A stretch of DNA of 64,000 bases from Halalkalibacter oceani (GTDB lineage: Bacteria; Bacillota; Bacilli; Bacillales; Bacillaceae_D), in assembly GCF_040544555.1 (NCBI RefSeq), contig NZ_JBEPKD010000005.1, forward strand, positions 1-64,000. The letters are read 5' to 3'. A model generated the notes under the pieces. The model was given only the letters and a program-made list of their open reading frames with translations. It searched no databases and was not told the DNA's origin. The translations under genes were made by a program, and so were the position numbers. Positions 42,385 through 50,567 of this stretch are shown in pieces (the first letter of the stretch is position 1; every line of letters begins with the position of its first letter).

Positions 42385-43527
42385 TTAAGCCAAAACTAAG
42401 GCTCTTAAACCTTCGGCTAGGATATTTTTGCTGGCATTTATATCTCTATCGTGATGTTCGTGGCAAACAGGACAAGTCCAATCCCTTATTTCAAGAGATT
42501 TCTTGCCATCTTGATGTCCACAATCGGAACATATTTGACTAGACGGAAACCATCTGCTTATTTTCACGATTGTTTTACCATACCATTTCGCTTTGTATTC
42601 TAATTTAGTTACAAAGGCAGACCATGATACATCAGAGATTGATTTTGCTAACTTATGATTGCGTAACATTCCTTTGGTGTTCAAGTCTTCGATACAGACA
42701 ATATCGTGGTTTTTGATGATTTCTGTACTTAACTTGTTAAGAAAATCGTCACGTTGGTTCATTACTCTCTCATGCAATCTAGCAACTTTACGCTTTTGTT
42801 TCTGATAGTTTTTTGCATCAAGAAGGTTAATACCATTGTTTTTAGCATTTAACGCACGTCTTGAGAGTTTTCGCTGTTCACGTTTTAGTTTCTTTTCCAT
42901 TTTTGATGTGAATTTCTTATTATCAATCTTGCGACCATCAGAAAGAATGGCAAAGTCAGTAATGCCTAAGTCTATACCAATAGATGATTCAGTTTTCTCC
43001 AATGGCTGTACTTCTATTTCTGCAAGAATGGATACAAAGTATTTACCACTAGGATTTCGTCTAACAGTAGCATTAAGGAGACGACCATGTACTTCACGAC
43101 TTTTGGCAAAGCGAACAAGACCAAGTTTCGGCAATTTGATTTTGCTGGCTACAATGGCAATGTTATTGTTTGTTCCTTTAGTCGTGTAGGATTGTACTTT
43201 ATTCTTTTTAGACTTGAAGCGCGGTGCTTTATTTTGTTTCTTGAAGAATCGAGTATACGAATCAGCAAGGTTTTTCAGTGATGATTGAAGGGCAATGCTA
43301 TCAACTTCTTTTAACCATACTAATTCTTTTTTTAATTGTGTTAACTGAGCAGAACAAGAATTATAAGTTAATCCTTTGCCAGTTTCTTTGTATGTATCGT
43401 TCCATTGACCTAAAAAGCGATTAAATACAAAACGACTACATCCTATTGTTTTAGCAATTAAGATTTCCTGTTCTTTGGTTGGATAGATACGGAATTTGTA
43501 CGCTTTGTTGACTAACATTGTTTCCAC
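42385..43527 (-). CDS. tnpB: TnpB RNA-guided nuclease (IS605 OrfB)
   Basis: A 380-aa protein. The RuvC triad is intact in SIGIDLGITDFAI (Asp), VCIEDLNTKGM (Glu), and HHDRDINASKNI (Asp). The zinc ribbon is CSDCGHQ...CPVCHEHH. The N-terminal helix-turn-helix region begins NKAYKFRIYPTKEQE. TnpB uses an omega-RNA to cut DNA and helps the IS persist; it is the Cas12 ancestor type. Its start is 1 base from the tnpA stop. Confidence 0.95.
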   Translation of the reverse strand: METMLVNKAYKFRIYPTKEQEILIAKTIGCSRFVFNRFLGQWNDTYKETGKGLTYNSCSAQLTQLKKELVWLKEVDSIALQSSLKNLADSYTRFFKKQNKAPRFKSKKNKVQSYTTKGTNNNIAIVASKIKLPKLGLVRFAKSREVHGRLLNATVRRNPSGKYFVSILAEIEVQPLEKTESSIGIDLGITDFAILSDGRKIDNKKFTSKMEKKLKREQRKLSRRALNAKNNGINLLDAKNYQKQKRKVARLHERVMNQRDDFLNKLSTEIIKNHDIVCIEDLNTKGMLRNHKLAKSISDVSWSAFVTKLEYKAKWYGKTIVKISRWFPSSQICSDCGHQDGKKSLEIRDWTCPVCHEHHDRDINASKNILAEGLRALVLA

Positions 43528-43528
43528 C

Positions 43529-43927
43529 TCACTTTAGACCTTGATTTTCAATGTACTTTTTAACTACGTTGATTGGAGATCCACCAGTAGTTAGTAAGCA
43601 AAAACTTCTCGACCAAAACATTTCTTTCCATAGCTTTTTTCTTATTTGTGGGAAGTCACGTTTTATCAGACGAGAACTTGCACTTTTATAAGCATTTATG
43701 AACTTTGACAATTCTGTATTAGGGTGTGCTTTGAACAAGATGTGAACATGGTCTTTATCATGATTCCATTCGACTAGGGAGATATTATATTTCTCGCCTA
43801 GCTTTACAAACATATCCTCAGCATAGTCAGATACTTTATCATCAAAGACTTCTCTACGATATTTTACAACTAGTACAAGATGGTAATACATTAAGAATAC
43901 TGAATGATTATTACTGTCCAATTTCAT
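43529..43927 (-). CDS. tnpA: TnpA Y1 transposase (IS200/IS605)
   Basis: A 132-aa HUH transposase with the HVHILF His pair and the catalytic Tyr in NVVKKYIENQG. The family moves single strands and is active as a dimer. It looks intact. It is followed directly by tnpB. Confidence 0.95.
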   Translation of the reverse strand: MKLDSNNHSVFLMYYHLVLVVKYRREVFDDKVSDYAEDMFVKLGEKYNISLVEWNHDKDHVHILFKAHPNTELSKFINAYKSASSRLIKRDFPQIRKKLWKEMFWSRSFCLLTTGGSPINVVKKYIENQGLK

Positions 43928-44119
43928 TACAATATCAGCCTTTCTCTTATATAAGACTGATTATATCAATAAGGTATGAAGTGGGCAACAAAAAGCCTTT
44001 AGGCTATCGCCTAACCGACATTCATCTCCCCCTTATCGTTGGGCTTCGCCCTTCACACGATTGAAGAGGGAGTCTTCTGTCGGAATACAGATAAAATAAT
44101 TCCTTTGTTCTTTTTGATT

Positions 44120-44168
44120 AAAAAGACAGGCCTTAGTTTGTCTAATTTAACGAAATGCCTGTCTTTTT
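44120..44168. terminator. Bidirectional terminator at the right side of the IS605
   Basis: AAAAAGACAGGC and GCCTGTCTTTTT form a perfect 12-bp stem with a 25-base loop. It lies between the IS605 end and the small gene at 44254, and would stop transcripts from the lysogeny module. Confidence 0.75.
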
Positions 44169-44253
44169 AGGGTTCACAAGGGTTTATACTTTGCAATGAG
44201 AACTTTTCTTGTTATACTTGCTCTTGGGTATAAATTTAGAGACTACTGTTGGC

Positions 44254-44487
44254 TCAGTGGTCTTTCTTTTTATCATCTTCTACTTCTTCTACTTGCAAAT
44301 CATCTATAGACCAATCAAACACATCTAAATCTTCATCCTCTCCATTAATATTGCTAATTTTTAAACTTTTTAAAACACTAACCTCATTACTTACTTTTTT
44401 TAAAAGTCTATGCAATGCTTCTTCCTCCGTCTCACCTCCTAACTCTAAAGCAAAATTAATAGTTAGAATCCCATTACCAATATACAT
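44254..44487 (-). CDS. Small acidic protein next to the lysogeny switch (77 aa)
   Basis: The start is MYIGNGILTINFALELGGET (SD GAGGGGGAAA), with an acidic tail (GEDEDLDVF, EEVEDDKKKDH). It is divergent from the XRE regulator, with a shared 225-bp control region. Its place matches SPbeta YopN, but homology is not shown. Confidence 0.6.
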   Translation of the reverse strand: MYIGNGILTINFALELGGETEEEALHRLLKKVSNEVSVLKSLKISNINGEDEDLDVFDWSIDDLQVEEVEDDKKKDH

Positions 44488-44566
44488 TTTTATTTCCCCC
44501 TCACTGTTGTGTTTTAATCTGTGCCTTTTGGCGGTTTTAGCGAACACCTACAAACAAATGTTCTTA

Positions 44567-44700
44567 TTTCTATTATACAATAGAAATATGGTAAAATCTA
44601 TATTGCTAACCCAAATTGTTTTCTCCTTATTTTAAGCACTATACTATTTTAACAATTTTTGTTATCATATTTGTTATTATAGTGATTAGAACTTTTGTAG
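44567..44700. promoter_or_regulatory. Divergent control region of the XRE regulator
   Basis: Between the two divergent genes, the imperfect dyad TTTCTATT...AATAGAAA (about 44567-44588) contains TATAAT on the minus strand. TATAGT (near 44680) sits in a plus-strand promoter before the XRE gene. The region probably carries the switch operators. Confidence 0.45.
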
Positions 44701-44712
44701 GAGGACTTTCTT

Positions 44713-44937
44713 ATGATACGCAAAAAGCGTAAGAAATGTCTACTCCGATATAGGTTAGCCGAAAAACGCATGTCTCACACTGAGTTAGCTCAAATTACTG
44801 GAATATCAGTCACCCAGATATCAGAATATATCAGCAATAAGCGTGGAATGTCTTTAGATAATGCTGCAACGATTGCTTATGTATTAAACACTCAGATAGA
44901 TGACTTGTATGATTGGGACATTACCATATCCGAGTAG
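44713..44937 (+). CDS. XRE-family (Cro/CI) regulator, YopO-like
   Basis: A 74-aa helix-turn-helix protein with MSHTELAQITGISVTQISEYISNKRG, the standard XRE fold. It is alone on the plus strand, divergent from the small acidic gene and convergent with the recombinase-like gene to its right, as SPbeta YopO is placed beside YopP. It likely takes part in lysogeny control. SD TAGGAGG. Confidence 0.85.
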   Translation: MIRKKRKKCLLRYRLAEKRMSHTELAQITGISVTQISEYISNKRGMSLDNAATIAYVLNTQIDDLYDWDITISE

Positions 44938-44939
44938 AC

Positions 44940-45140
44940 GCTAAAGGACTAGTCCTTTAGTACGATAGACTTTACTATATAGTAAAGTTGCGGATAGTAA
45001 GAAAGTTCGGGTTGCTATTATTTTACTACAAAAGGTAAGTAATAGCATCATCATATTTTGTCGATAACACAATATGATTGTCGAATCATCCAGAAATTTA
45101 TAGTTTATTATCAAATTATTGACAAATAACTCGACAATCA
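44940..45140. repeat. Palindrome-dense stretch between convergent genes
   Basis: The stretch carries two perfect 20-bp palindromes, CTAAAGGACTAGTCCTTTAG (44940-44959) and ACTTTACTATATAGTAAAGT (44969-44988). It also has the inverted pair TGCTATTA/TAATAGCA (45013-45020, 45040-45047) and TGATTGTCGA/TCGACAATCA (45075-45084, 45131-45140). No convincing gene lies here. It may hold terminators and binding sites. Confidence 0.7.
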
Positions 45141-45186
45141 CATCGAACATTTTATTTTAATAATTATTTTTATTTTATATGTAAAA

Positions 45187-45211
45187 TTCAGTCCATAAAT
45201 ACTGGACTAAA
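45187..45211 (-). terminator. Hairpin at the end of the YopP-like gene
   Basis: AGTCCA (45190-45195) and TGGACT (45203-45208) pair across a 7-base loop at the stop codon. On the minus strand it is followed by GAATTTTA. Confidence 0.5.
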
Positions 45212-46181
45212 TTTCGTATAACTTCTTGATGTTTTCTATGTTGACATCCTCTTTGATGCCAATAAGGTTGTAATCCATCTTGCCTTGCAGTTTTGATTTT
45301 TTATGCCCGAAATTTTGAACAATTGTTCTCAAGTCGTTATTTGTTAGCTCCCCTGTTTCTTCATATATATCCTTTCCCACTTTTATCATGCCACTTCTTG
45401 CGATATTTGTCGGCGTGAGATAAGGATAGTCAAAAAACTTTTTAAGCATTTTTACTCTAGTATAAAGTGTCATATTTCCGACTGGTGCATTTTCATCTAA
45501 TACCCGACCATTATCAATAGATCGGATAATAAAATCATTGCGTATTAATTTCTTTTCTGGATTTGCTCGTTGAAAAACGGATTCTCCGTTATTAACAATG
45601 TATACAGATTCTTTATAAGCTTCCGTAATTATTCTTAAACACCTATCACTTACTTTTACCTCCCTTTCCATCTCTCCTCTAACTTTTATAATATTATTAT
45701 CAAAGTCTATGTCTTTATAATGTAAATTTCTAATCTCACTCAGTTGTGATCCTTTCAATCCTTCAAATAGCAACCGGAAAACAACCTTGTCTTGTCCATT
45801 AACTAACTTCTTATCTTCTAGTTCTGCCAACTCTTCTTCAGTAAGAAACTGCTTTTTGCTATGGTCAATTAAACGGAACAAGGAATCTCTAGTTAAATTT
45901 GCAATTGGATTAATGGAGCTATTAGAATATCCATGAGCACTAGCCCAGTCTATATAATTTTTAAACACATTTGCTGCCATAGCTATAGAGCCTAATGATG
46001 GCTGAGCCATGTCTCTTAAGGTATCTTCAATTTCTGCTCTAGTAAAAGAATATAGGTCTTTCTGGAGCGCTCTTTCATTTCTTTCAGCCCCTCTTAGCTT
46101 GTATCTATAAATAACTGCAGTATCTGCATCATAATTTTTTAAAAAAGCTTCTTTGATTTTTTCGTTGTACAAATTAGACAC
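45207..46181 (-). CDS. yopP: Tyrosine-recombinase-like protein, YopP-like
   Basis: A 324-aa protein with a core-binding N-domain and a recombinase-like C-domain. LFEGLKGSQLSEIRNLHYKD fits the Box I region, but Lys replaces the expected first catalytic Arg. TNIARSGMI retains an Arg, and NFGHKKSKLQGKMDYNLI has the His and a candidate Tyr. The altered Box I suggests lost or changed catalysis. Its GTG start overlaps the YopQ-like gene. In SPbeta, YopP belongs to the prophage control module. Confidence 0.75.
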   Translation of the reverse strand: MSNLYNEKIKEAFLKNYDADTAVIYRYKLRGAERNERALQKDLYSFTRAEIEDTLRDMAQPSLGSIAMAANVFKNYIDWASAHGYSNSSINPIANLTRDSLFRLIDHSKKQFLTEEELAELEDKKLVNGQDKVVFRLLFEGLKGSQLSEIRNLHYKDIDFDNNIIKVRGEMEREVKVSDRCLRIITEAYKESVYIVNNGESVFQRANPEKKLIRNDFIIRSIDNGRVLDENAPVGNMTLYTRVKMLKKFFDYPYLTPTNIARSGMIKVGKDIYEETGELTNNDLRTIVQNFGHKKSKLQGKMDYNLIGIKEDVNIENIKKLYEI

Positions 46182-47499
46182 CTACCTTGTATTTACTCAA
46201 ATCAATATTTTCAAACACTTCTTTTATGTGTTTCCGTATCCCTGCTGGAGATTTACCTTTCAACTCTTGCCAATTCTCCTTATTAAAGTCGATATCTTTT
46301 ACAATATCAGATAGTAACTCAATTTCAATACCCTCATCTTGCATTCGTTTAGCTAAGCAGACAAAACCATAAAACATAGTTGGTCTGTTAATTTCACTTT
46401 TATATCTTATCTCTTTAATATCGCTGATGAATTCATCAGGAAACGAGTAACAAAGATTATTGAAATACTTAGTCAAATACTGACCAGTTTTAATAGCTTG
46501 ACCTCTATTTTCCATTTCAAAAAATTCTTCTACGGCATCCACTAAAATTCCGAAAGTAGTTAATTCATCAGACTTAACAGTATTCTCAGACGTAATCTTT
46601 TCTTTTAATTCACTACCTGACTTTTTAAGAAATTCTACAGCTACAGTAGATAACTTTTCTTGATCCATCTCCTTCATTCGAGAAGTAGTGATATCATTAA
46701 ATGTATTAATTTCAACAAACACTTCTTTTGCTTCGGCATCAGTGAGATTCTGTATCTTTATGATAAACTCCATGTCTTTATTTGGATTTTCATGCTGCCC
46801 TTCAACTGTTGCTGTAAAACGGTGAAATCCGTCAATGCAGTCAAATAAAGTCCCTTTTGTAATGGTTAATTCTTTTGTATCTTCATCGTAGGAGATTTCT
46901 TCCCCATCATCTGAACTTCCCAGGCGGGCATTAAAAGTTAATGTCGTACTTGATAATTTCCCTTTTAAAAATCTGTTTTTGATTCCTTCGATGCTTCTTC
47001 TAAATATTTTTGGGACGGGAATAAAGGTTTCATCATCAACCTGTTTGACTTTGCCACTTCTTTGTACGTTAGGATTATATTGAATCTGTTTTCCATTGCT
47101 TAATAATCGCATTTCTGTTACGGATATTTTACCCGTATAGCCATCGTGCAACTTTTCGAAACTACTCTTGAAAGTATATGGAAATTTGATTTCTTCCGCC
47201 TGATAACCCGTAAAAGTTGTTTCAATTTCCTTCTTCTCTCTTTCATTATAAAAATGGTCTGGATTCAGTCTTTGATTACCCGTTGTCATGTAAAGCTGCA
47301 CTGAAAAAACATACAGCTCTTTATCGTCTAGTTGTGGAACTTCCTTTTCGGGATCATTTAATACAGATTGAACTCTGCCTCCCAGCACTTTAAACTCTGC
47401 CATCAGATCCTTGTATTTACTAACCATATCTTTTTTTGTTTTTATTGTGGGAAGTATTTCAATCAATACACTCTCTAATTCTTTTCTTTCTACTTTCAC
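46174..47499 (-). CDS. yopQ: DGQHR/DndB-like protein, YopQ-like
   Basis: A protein of about 441 aa. FDCIDGFHRFTATVEG and EVFVEINTFNDIT match the DGQHR-type core of DndB/ParB-like folds, in a protein otherwise rich in Lys/Glu. The GTG start at 47499 is favoured by SD GAGAGGTG; a TTG at 47553 would add 18 residues. In SPbeta, YopQ lies between YopP and YopR and affects lysis/lysogeny. The mechanism is not known. Confidence 0.7.
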   Translation of the reverse strand: MKVERKELESVLIEILPTIKTKKDMVSKYKDLMAEFKVLGGRVQSVLNDPEKEVPQLDDKELYVFSVQLYMTTGNQRLNPDHFYNEREKKEIETTFTGYQAEEIKFPYTFKSSFEKLHDGYTGKISVTEMRLLSNGKQIQYNPNVQRSGKVKQVDDETFIPVPKIFRRSIEGIKNRFLKGKLSSTTLTFNARLGSSDDGEEISYDEDTKELTITKGTLFDCIDGFHRFTATVEGQHENPNKDMEFIIKIQNLTDAEAKEVFVEINTFNDITTSRMKEMDQEKLSTVAVEFLKKSGSELKEKITSENTVKSDELTTFGILVDAVEEFFEMENRGQAIKTGQYLTKYFNNLCYSFPDEFISDIKEIRYKSEINRPTMFYGFVCLAKRMQDEGIEIELLSDIVKDIDFNKENWQELKGKSPAGIRKHIKEVFENIDLSKYKVGV

Positions 47500-47610
47500 A
47501 ATGTGACACCTCTCTTCAAAAGACATTTCAATTAATTTTGTTATTAAATTCAATAATTAATACACTTCCCTTCTATTATACACAATATAAACAAAAAATA
47601 AAACAAAAAA

Positions 47611-48642
47611 TTATAAATTCGAATTGAGGTTTCTTAGTAATATAATTTTCGCAACTTTATTACTATTAATTAAGTCCAATAACTCTTCTTTACTTAGCGA
47701 TTCTAGAGCATCGCTGTTAAGAAATTTATCGAAATCTAACACACCTATTCTCTTGTATTTATTTTCTTTTATATATCTTTTTGTGACATTGAAATCTGAG
47801 TGACCTGCGAATTCCATTGTCGCATGAGGATCTTTTGAGTTTTCATAAAAAATAGTAATCGCAGTTCCACGTATGCTATGGAAAGAGACATTTCTTTTTT
47901 CTGAAATATTCATTTTGATTTTAAGTTGATTCATTAGTTTCGATATATGATTCTTGTTAAACGGAAATACTACCTCGTCATTAACTTTATTATCAATTAA
48001 TTCTTGAAAAAAGTCTTCATCTACATAATGAATTTTCCTCCGCTGCCCTTTTCCTCTTAATTCGATTTCATAATCTCCTTCTCTTGTGAGAATAAAATCG
48101 CTCCACTTCAACTTTAAAATTTCTTGCTGTCTCAGTCCGGTGTGTAAAGCGAACTTAATCAGCAATCCTTGAATAATTCGATTTTTAAATCTAGGCATTC
48201 CCTCTTTGACCATTGGGGCAATCTTTATCATTTCTTCTACTTCTTCCTTATGGAGTAAGCCGTAATTTACTTCTACGCTCTTAAGCTTTTGCATTTTACT
48301 AATGAAGCTAATGTCTATATCGGCTAATAAACCAAATTCTATCTTCCTGCTATTTATATAGCTAAACAATCCAGTTATTGTCGTTAACTTTCGTTTTATT
48401 GTTTTATTAACCGAACCTTCATCCTGTAAATGAGCAATAAATTTATCAATATCGCTAACAGTAACTTTAAAATCATGTTCGATTAAATTTTCCAGCTCTT
48501 TTCCTTTTGTGATTTTAAAGAAATGTCTTATGTCACCCAAGTAGTTTTTAATTGTATTTTCGGATCTTCCGTTGCTCTTTAAATACATCATAATTATCTC
48601 TAAACAATTAACTTTATTTATATGGACTAATTGTAAGCTCAT
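47611..48642 (-). CDS. yopR: Tyrosine-recombinase-fold master repressor, YopR/MrpR-like
   Basis: A 343-aa protein. It has the integrase-like core: HTGLRQQEILKLKWSDFIL (Box I Arg), FHSIRGTAITIFY (HxxR), and FAGHSDFNVTKRYI (His and candidate Tyr). SPbeta YopR (MrpR) has this fold yet works as the prophage repressor. The order YopO-YopP-YopQ-YopR supports that role here. The start is set at ATG 48642 behind AGGAGG. Catalytic residues seem present, so recombination cannot be ruled out. Confidence 0.78.
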   Translation of the reverse strand: MSLQLVHINKVNCLEIIMMYLKSNGRSENTIKNYLGDIRHFFKITKGKELENLIEHDFKVTVSDIDKFIAHLQDEGSVNKTIKRKLTTITGLFSYINSRKIEFGLLADIDISFISKMQKLKSVEVNYGLLHKEEVEEMIKIAPMVKEGMPRFKNRIIQGLLIKFALHTGLRQQEILKLKWSDFILTREGDYEIELRGKGQRRKIHYVDEDFFQELIDNKVNDEVVFPFNKNHISKLMNQLKIKMNISEKRNVSFHSIRGTAITIFYENSKDPHATMEFAGHSDFNVTKRYIKENKYKRIGVLDFDKFLNSDALESLSKEELLDLINSNKVAKIILLRNLNSNL

Positions 48643-48717
48643 CTCTTTCATCCTCCTCAAAATTATATTAGGTTTATTATACAATTACATCAACATTTAA
48701 TCAATACAATAATTTAA

Positions 48718-48924
48718 TTATATTTGTTTACTTAGTAAATTCATATACCCTTTTATCATATTTCTTCTCGCTTCGCTTTTATCGATATTTCTTTCTTTTA
48801 TGTTTCTCTCCGTATTTCTCCAGTACATCCCCTCATTCCCCGAATTAACAACGCCCTTCATAGAAATTTCCTGATATTGTTTTTCAATTTTTTTATGTAC
48901 TAAATTAACTACTTTATTTTCCAT
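48718..48924 (-). CDS. Small basic protein upstream of the repressor (68 aa)
   Basis: The start is MENKVVNLVHKKIEKQYQEI (SD GGAGG). Basic, helical, with an Arg/Lys-rich middle. It may be co-transcribed with the repressor gene. The function is unknown. Confidence 0.6.
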   Translation of the reverse strand: MENKVVNLVHKKIEKQYQEISMKGVVNSGNEGMYWRNTERNIKERNIDKSEARRNMIKGYMNLLSKQI

Positions 48925-49071
48925 TTTATTTACCTCCACTACTATATATACCTTATTATATTTGTTTTAAACATAAATATTACTTTTTTTCGTTTGACTA
49001 TTTCTGACCTTTATCTGATTATAATATAACATATTGGATAGTGGAAAGTAAATAAAAATATATGACAAATA

Positions 49072-49105
49072 GCCTTATTTTTAATATTTTTTAAAAAAAT
49101 AAGGC
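49072..49105. terminator. Terminator between the repressor operon and the right early block
   Basis: GCCTTATTTTT and AAAAATAAGGC form an 11-bp stem. It is U-rich on both sides, so it likely works in both directions. Confidence 0.65.
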
Positions 49106-49131
49106 TCAATTACTTATTATTTTTTTATTTT

Positions 49132-49302
49132 TTATTCAGTAACTCGTTTTCTATATTCATAAGTAATTAGTTTGTCATTATGATCTATATCTATTTTTAC
49201 TTTATTTCTAAACTCTTCTTTAATATCTTTTATAATTATTTTCATTTCCTTTTTGTTTTTATATGGCTGTGCTCCCATGTATATTAGTTTTCTTTTATTC
49301 AT
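49132..49302 (-). CDS. Small basic protein (56 aa)
   Basis: An intact frame from ATG 49302: MNKRKLIYMGAQPYKNKKEM, then IIIKDIKEEFRNK. SD AAAGGATGATGG. It lies just before the terminator at 49072. The function is unknown. Confidence 0.55.
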   Translation of the reverse strand: MNKRKLIYMGAQPYKNKKEMKIIIKDIKEEFRNKVKIDIDHNDKLITYEYRKRVTE

Positions 49303-49356
49303 CTACCATCATCCTTTCTTAAAATGTGTAATTTATTGAATTAATTTATTTTTCTA

Positions 49357-49581
49357 TTATTTCTCTAGATACTCTCTTGCTTCTCTTATTATCTCTTCAT
49401 ATTCTTCGTCCGAATACACTCCAGATTCTCCAATTTCTTCATTTGCTAAAATTTCTATTAATTTATTTTGATACTTAGCGGGTAAATACTTTAAAACATA
49501 TTCACGAAAAAGTTCATCAACCTCAGCACCATCAAATGCTCCAGAAAGTCTTTTTAATATTTCTTTTCGTTTTCTACTCAT
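49357..49581 (-). CDS. Hypothetical helical protein (74 aa)
   Basis: A Glu/Lys-rich helical protein (KEILKRLSGAFDGAEVDELFREYVL). SD AAAGGGGAG. The function is unknown. Confidence 0.6.
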   Translation of the reverse strand: MSRKRKEILKRLSGAFDGAEVDELFREYVLKYLPAKYQNKLIEILANEEIGESGVYSDEEYEEIIREAREYLEK

Positions 49582-49600
49582 TTACTCCCCTTTACTCTTC

Positions 49601-49741
49601 CTATTGGTTAGCTTTGTCTTTTAAATCTTCATAACATAAGATGTGTACCCACTGTTCAAATCCATCATATATTCCGGCTTGATCGATCATCTTATCTGTT
49701 GAATCTTCTTTGCTACAAAATGCACATACCTTTTTATTCAT
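49601..49741 (-). CDS. Small Cys protein (46 aa)
   Basis: An intact frame: MNKKVCAFCSKEDSTDKMID, then a C-terminal CYEDL. The CxxC pair suggests zinc binding. SD is AGGAGG. The function is unknown. Confidence 0.5.
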   Translation of the reverse strand: MNKKVCAFCSKEDSTDKMIDQAGIYDGFEQWVHILCYEDLKDKANQ

Positions 49742-49763
49742 TGCAAGTCCTCCTATTTCAGTT

Positions 49764-49973
49764 TTAAATCTCAGCTAAATTATGATTATCGACAATCCAT
49801 CTTTTTTCGCCTTCAAATTCTTCCCCATCCACACGCTCAATGATCATCCTATTATCAAAAGCACTAGCAGAGCCGACAATATAATATTCTGATTCCGTGT
49901 CTATTTGAGGCTGTTTGTTTGTCATAATCCCATAACCTAATGATCTGTTACATTTATATTTTCTTTTCTCCAT
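49764..49973 (-). CDS. Hypothetical protein (69 aa)
   Basis: The start is MEKRKYKCNRSLGYGIMTN (SD AAAGGGTGG). Beta-rich. The function is unknown. Confidence 0.55.
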   Translation of the reverse strand: MEKRKYKCNRSLGYGIMTNKQPQIDTESEYYIVGSASAFDNRMIIERVDGEEFEGEKRWIVDNHNLAEI

Positions 49974-50016
49974 TTTCGCCACCCTTTCTCAGTGAACTAC
50001 ATGACCGAGAAGCTTA

Positions 50017-50259
50017 TTAAGAACTTTCTCGTTCCCAAAGTAAATCTTTTAAGACTTTTCCTTTTTCGTCAAGCTCGTACTCAAATTCACTTTTGCATTT
50101 ACTACATTCAAGATAATCCATCGTAGTATCGTACTCTGAACCCATAGTGTGAATTTTTCTTTTAGATAAGGTGTTTTTTGATGTCAAAGGTATTCTATAT
50201 ACTTTTTCAGTTACCTTATAAAGACTTAGCTCTCCATCTTTACATTTAGGACACTTCAT
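50017..50259 (-). CDS. Zinc-ribbon protein (80 aa)
   Basis: MKCPKCKDGELSLY and LECSKCKSEFEYELDEKGKV form a C4 zinc ribbon. The leader dyad is at 50306-50319. The function is unknown. Confidence 0.7.
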   Translation of the reverse strand: MKCPKCKDGELSLYKVTEKVYRIPLTSKNTLSKRKIHTMGSEYDTTMDYLECSKCKSEFEYELDEKGKVLKDLLWERESS

Positions 50260-50353
50260 TCCATCCCTCTCCTTTCTATATCACATTATCACTCTTTAAT
50301 TCATTAAAACTAAAATTTTAAACACAATTATTATCCTAGCTCTTTTAAATTTC

Positions 50354-50539
50354 TCATTCCAATTCATACATACTTCTAATATCTATACAGATTTCATGTG
50401 CCTTATTTAATTGTTTTTGCGCCTGCTCAATTGAATTAATATCCTGATCATTCATGATATTTTGGTTCGCATACCCAATTAGAAATTGAATTTCTTCGAC
50501 TTTCTTTAATATGATCTTTGTATTCCCTCTAGCTTTCAT
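50354..50539 (-). CDS. Hypothetical helical protein (61 aa)
   Basis: Helical protein (KIILKKVEEIQFLIGYANQNI). SD GGGGGAG. The function is unknown. Confidence 0.55.
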   Translation of the reverse strand: MKARGNTKIILKKVEEIQFLIGYANQNIMNDQDINSIEQAQKQLNKAHEICIDIRSMYELE

Positions 50540-50567
50540 TCTCCCCCACCTTTACTCTTAGCTTCTA

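Larger units (their letters stand above)
42245..44095 (-). mobile_element. IS200/IS605-family element with tnpA and tnpB
   Basis: The tnpA-tnpB pair is flanked by imperfect-hairpin ends. One end at about 42245-42300 contains CCCTTCGGG and the other at 43990-44095 contains GAAGGGCGAAGCCC. IS605 elements lack terminal inverted repeats and target duplications, so the exact ends are estimates. The element reads leftward, with the tnpB/omega-RNA end at the left. Confidence 0.82.

Noticed and set aside
42836..43281. Plus-strand frames inside tnpB
   Set aside because: They are the reverse of the well-supported tnpB gene.
42245..44095. TnpB considered as a CRISPR-Cas12 effector
   Set aside because: No repeat-spacer array or cas genes; tnpA and IS605 ends show it is a transposon gene.
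45061..45140. Phage attachment site
   Set aside because: Only inverted repeats are seen, no integrase gene of the SprA type lies nearby, and no host junction exists in the window.
44941..45150. A 69-codon frame on the minus strand in the palindrome-dense segment
   Set aside because: It has no SD, an unlikely sequence, and lies across several palindromes; better read as non-coding control DNA.
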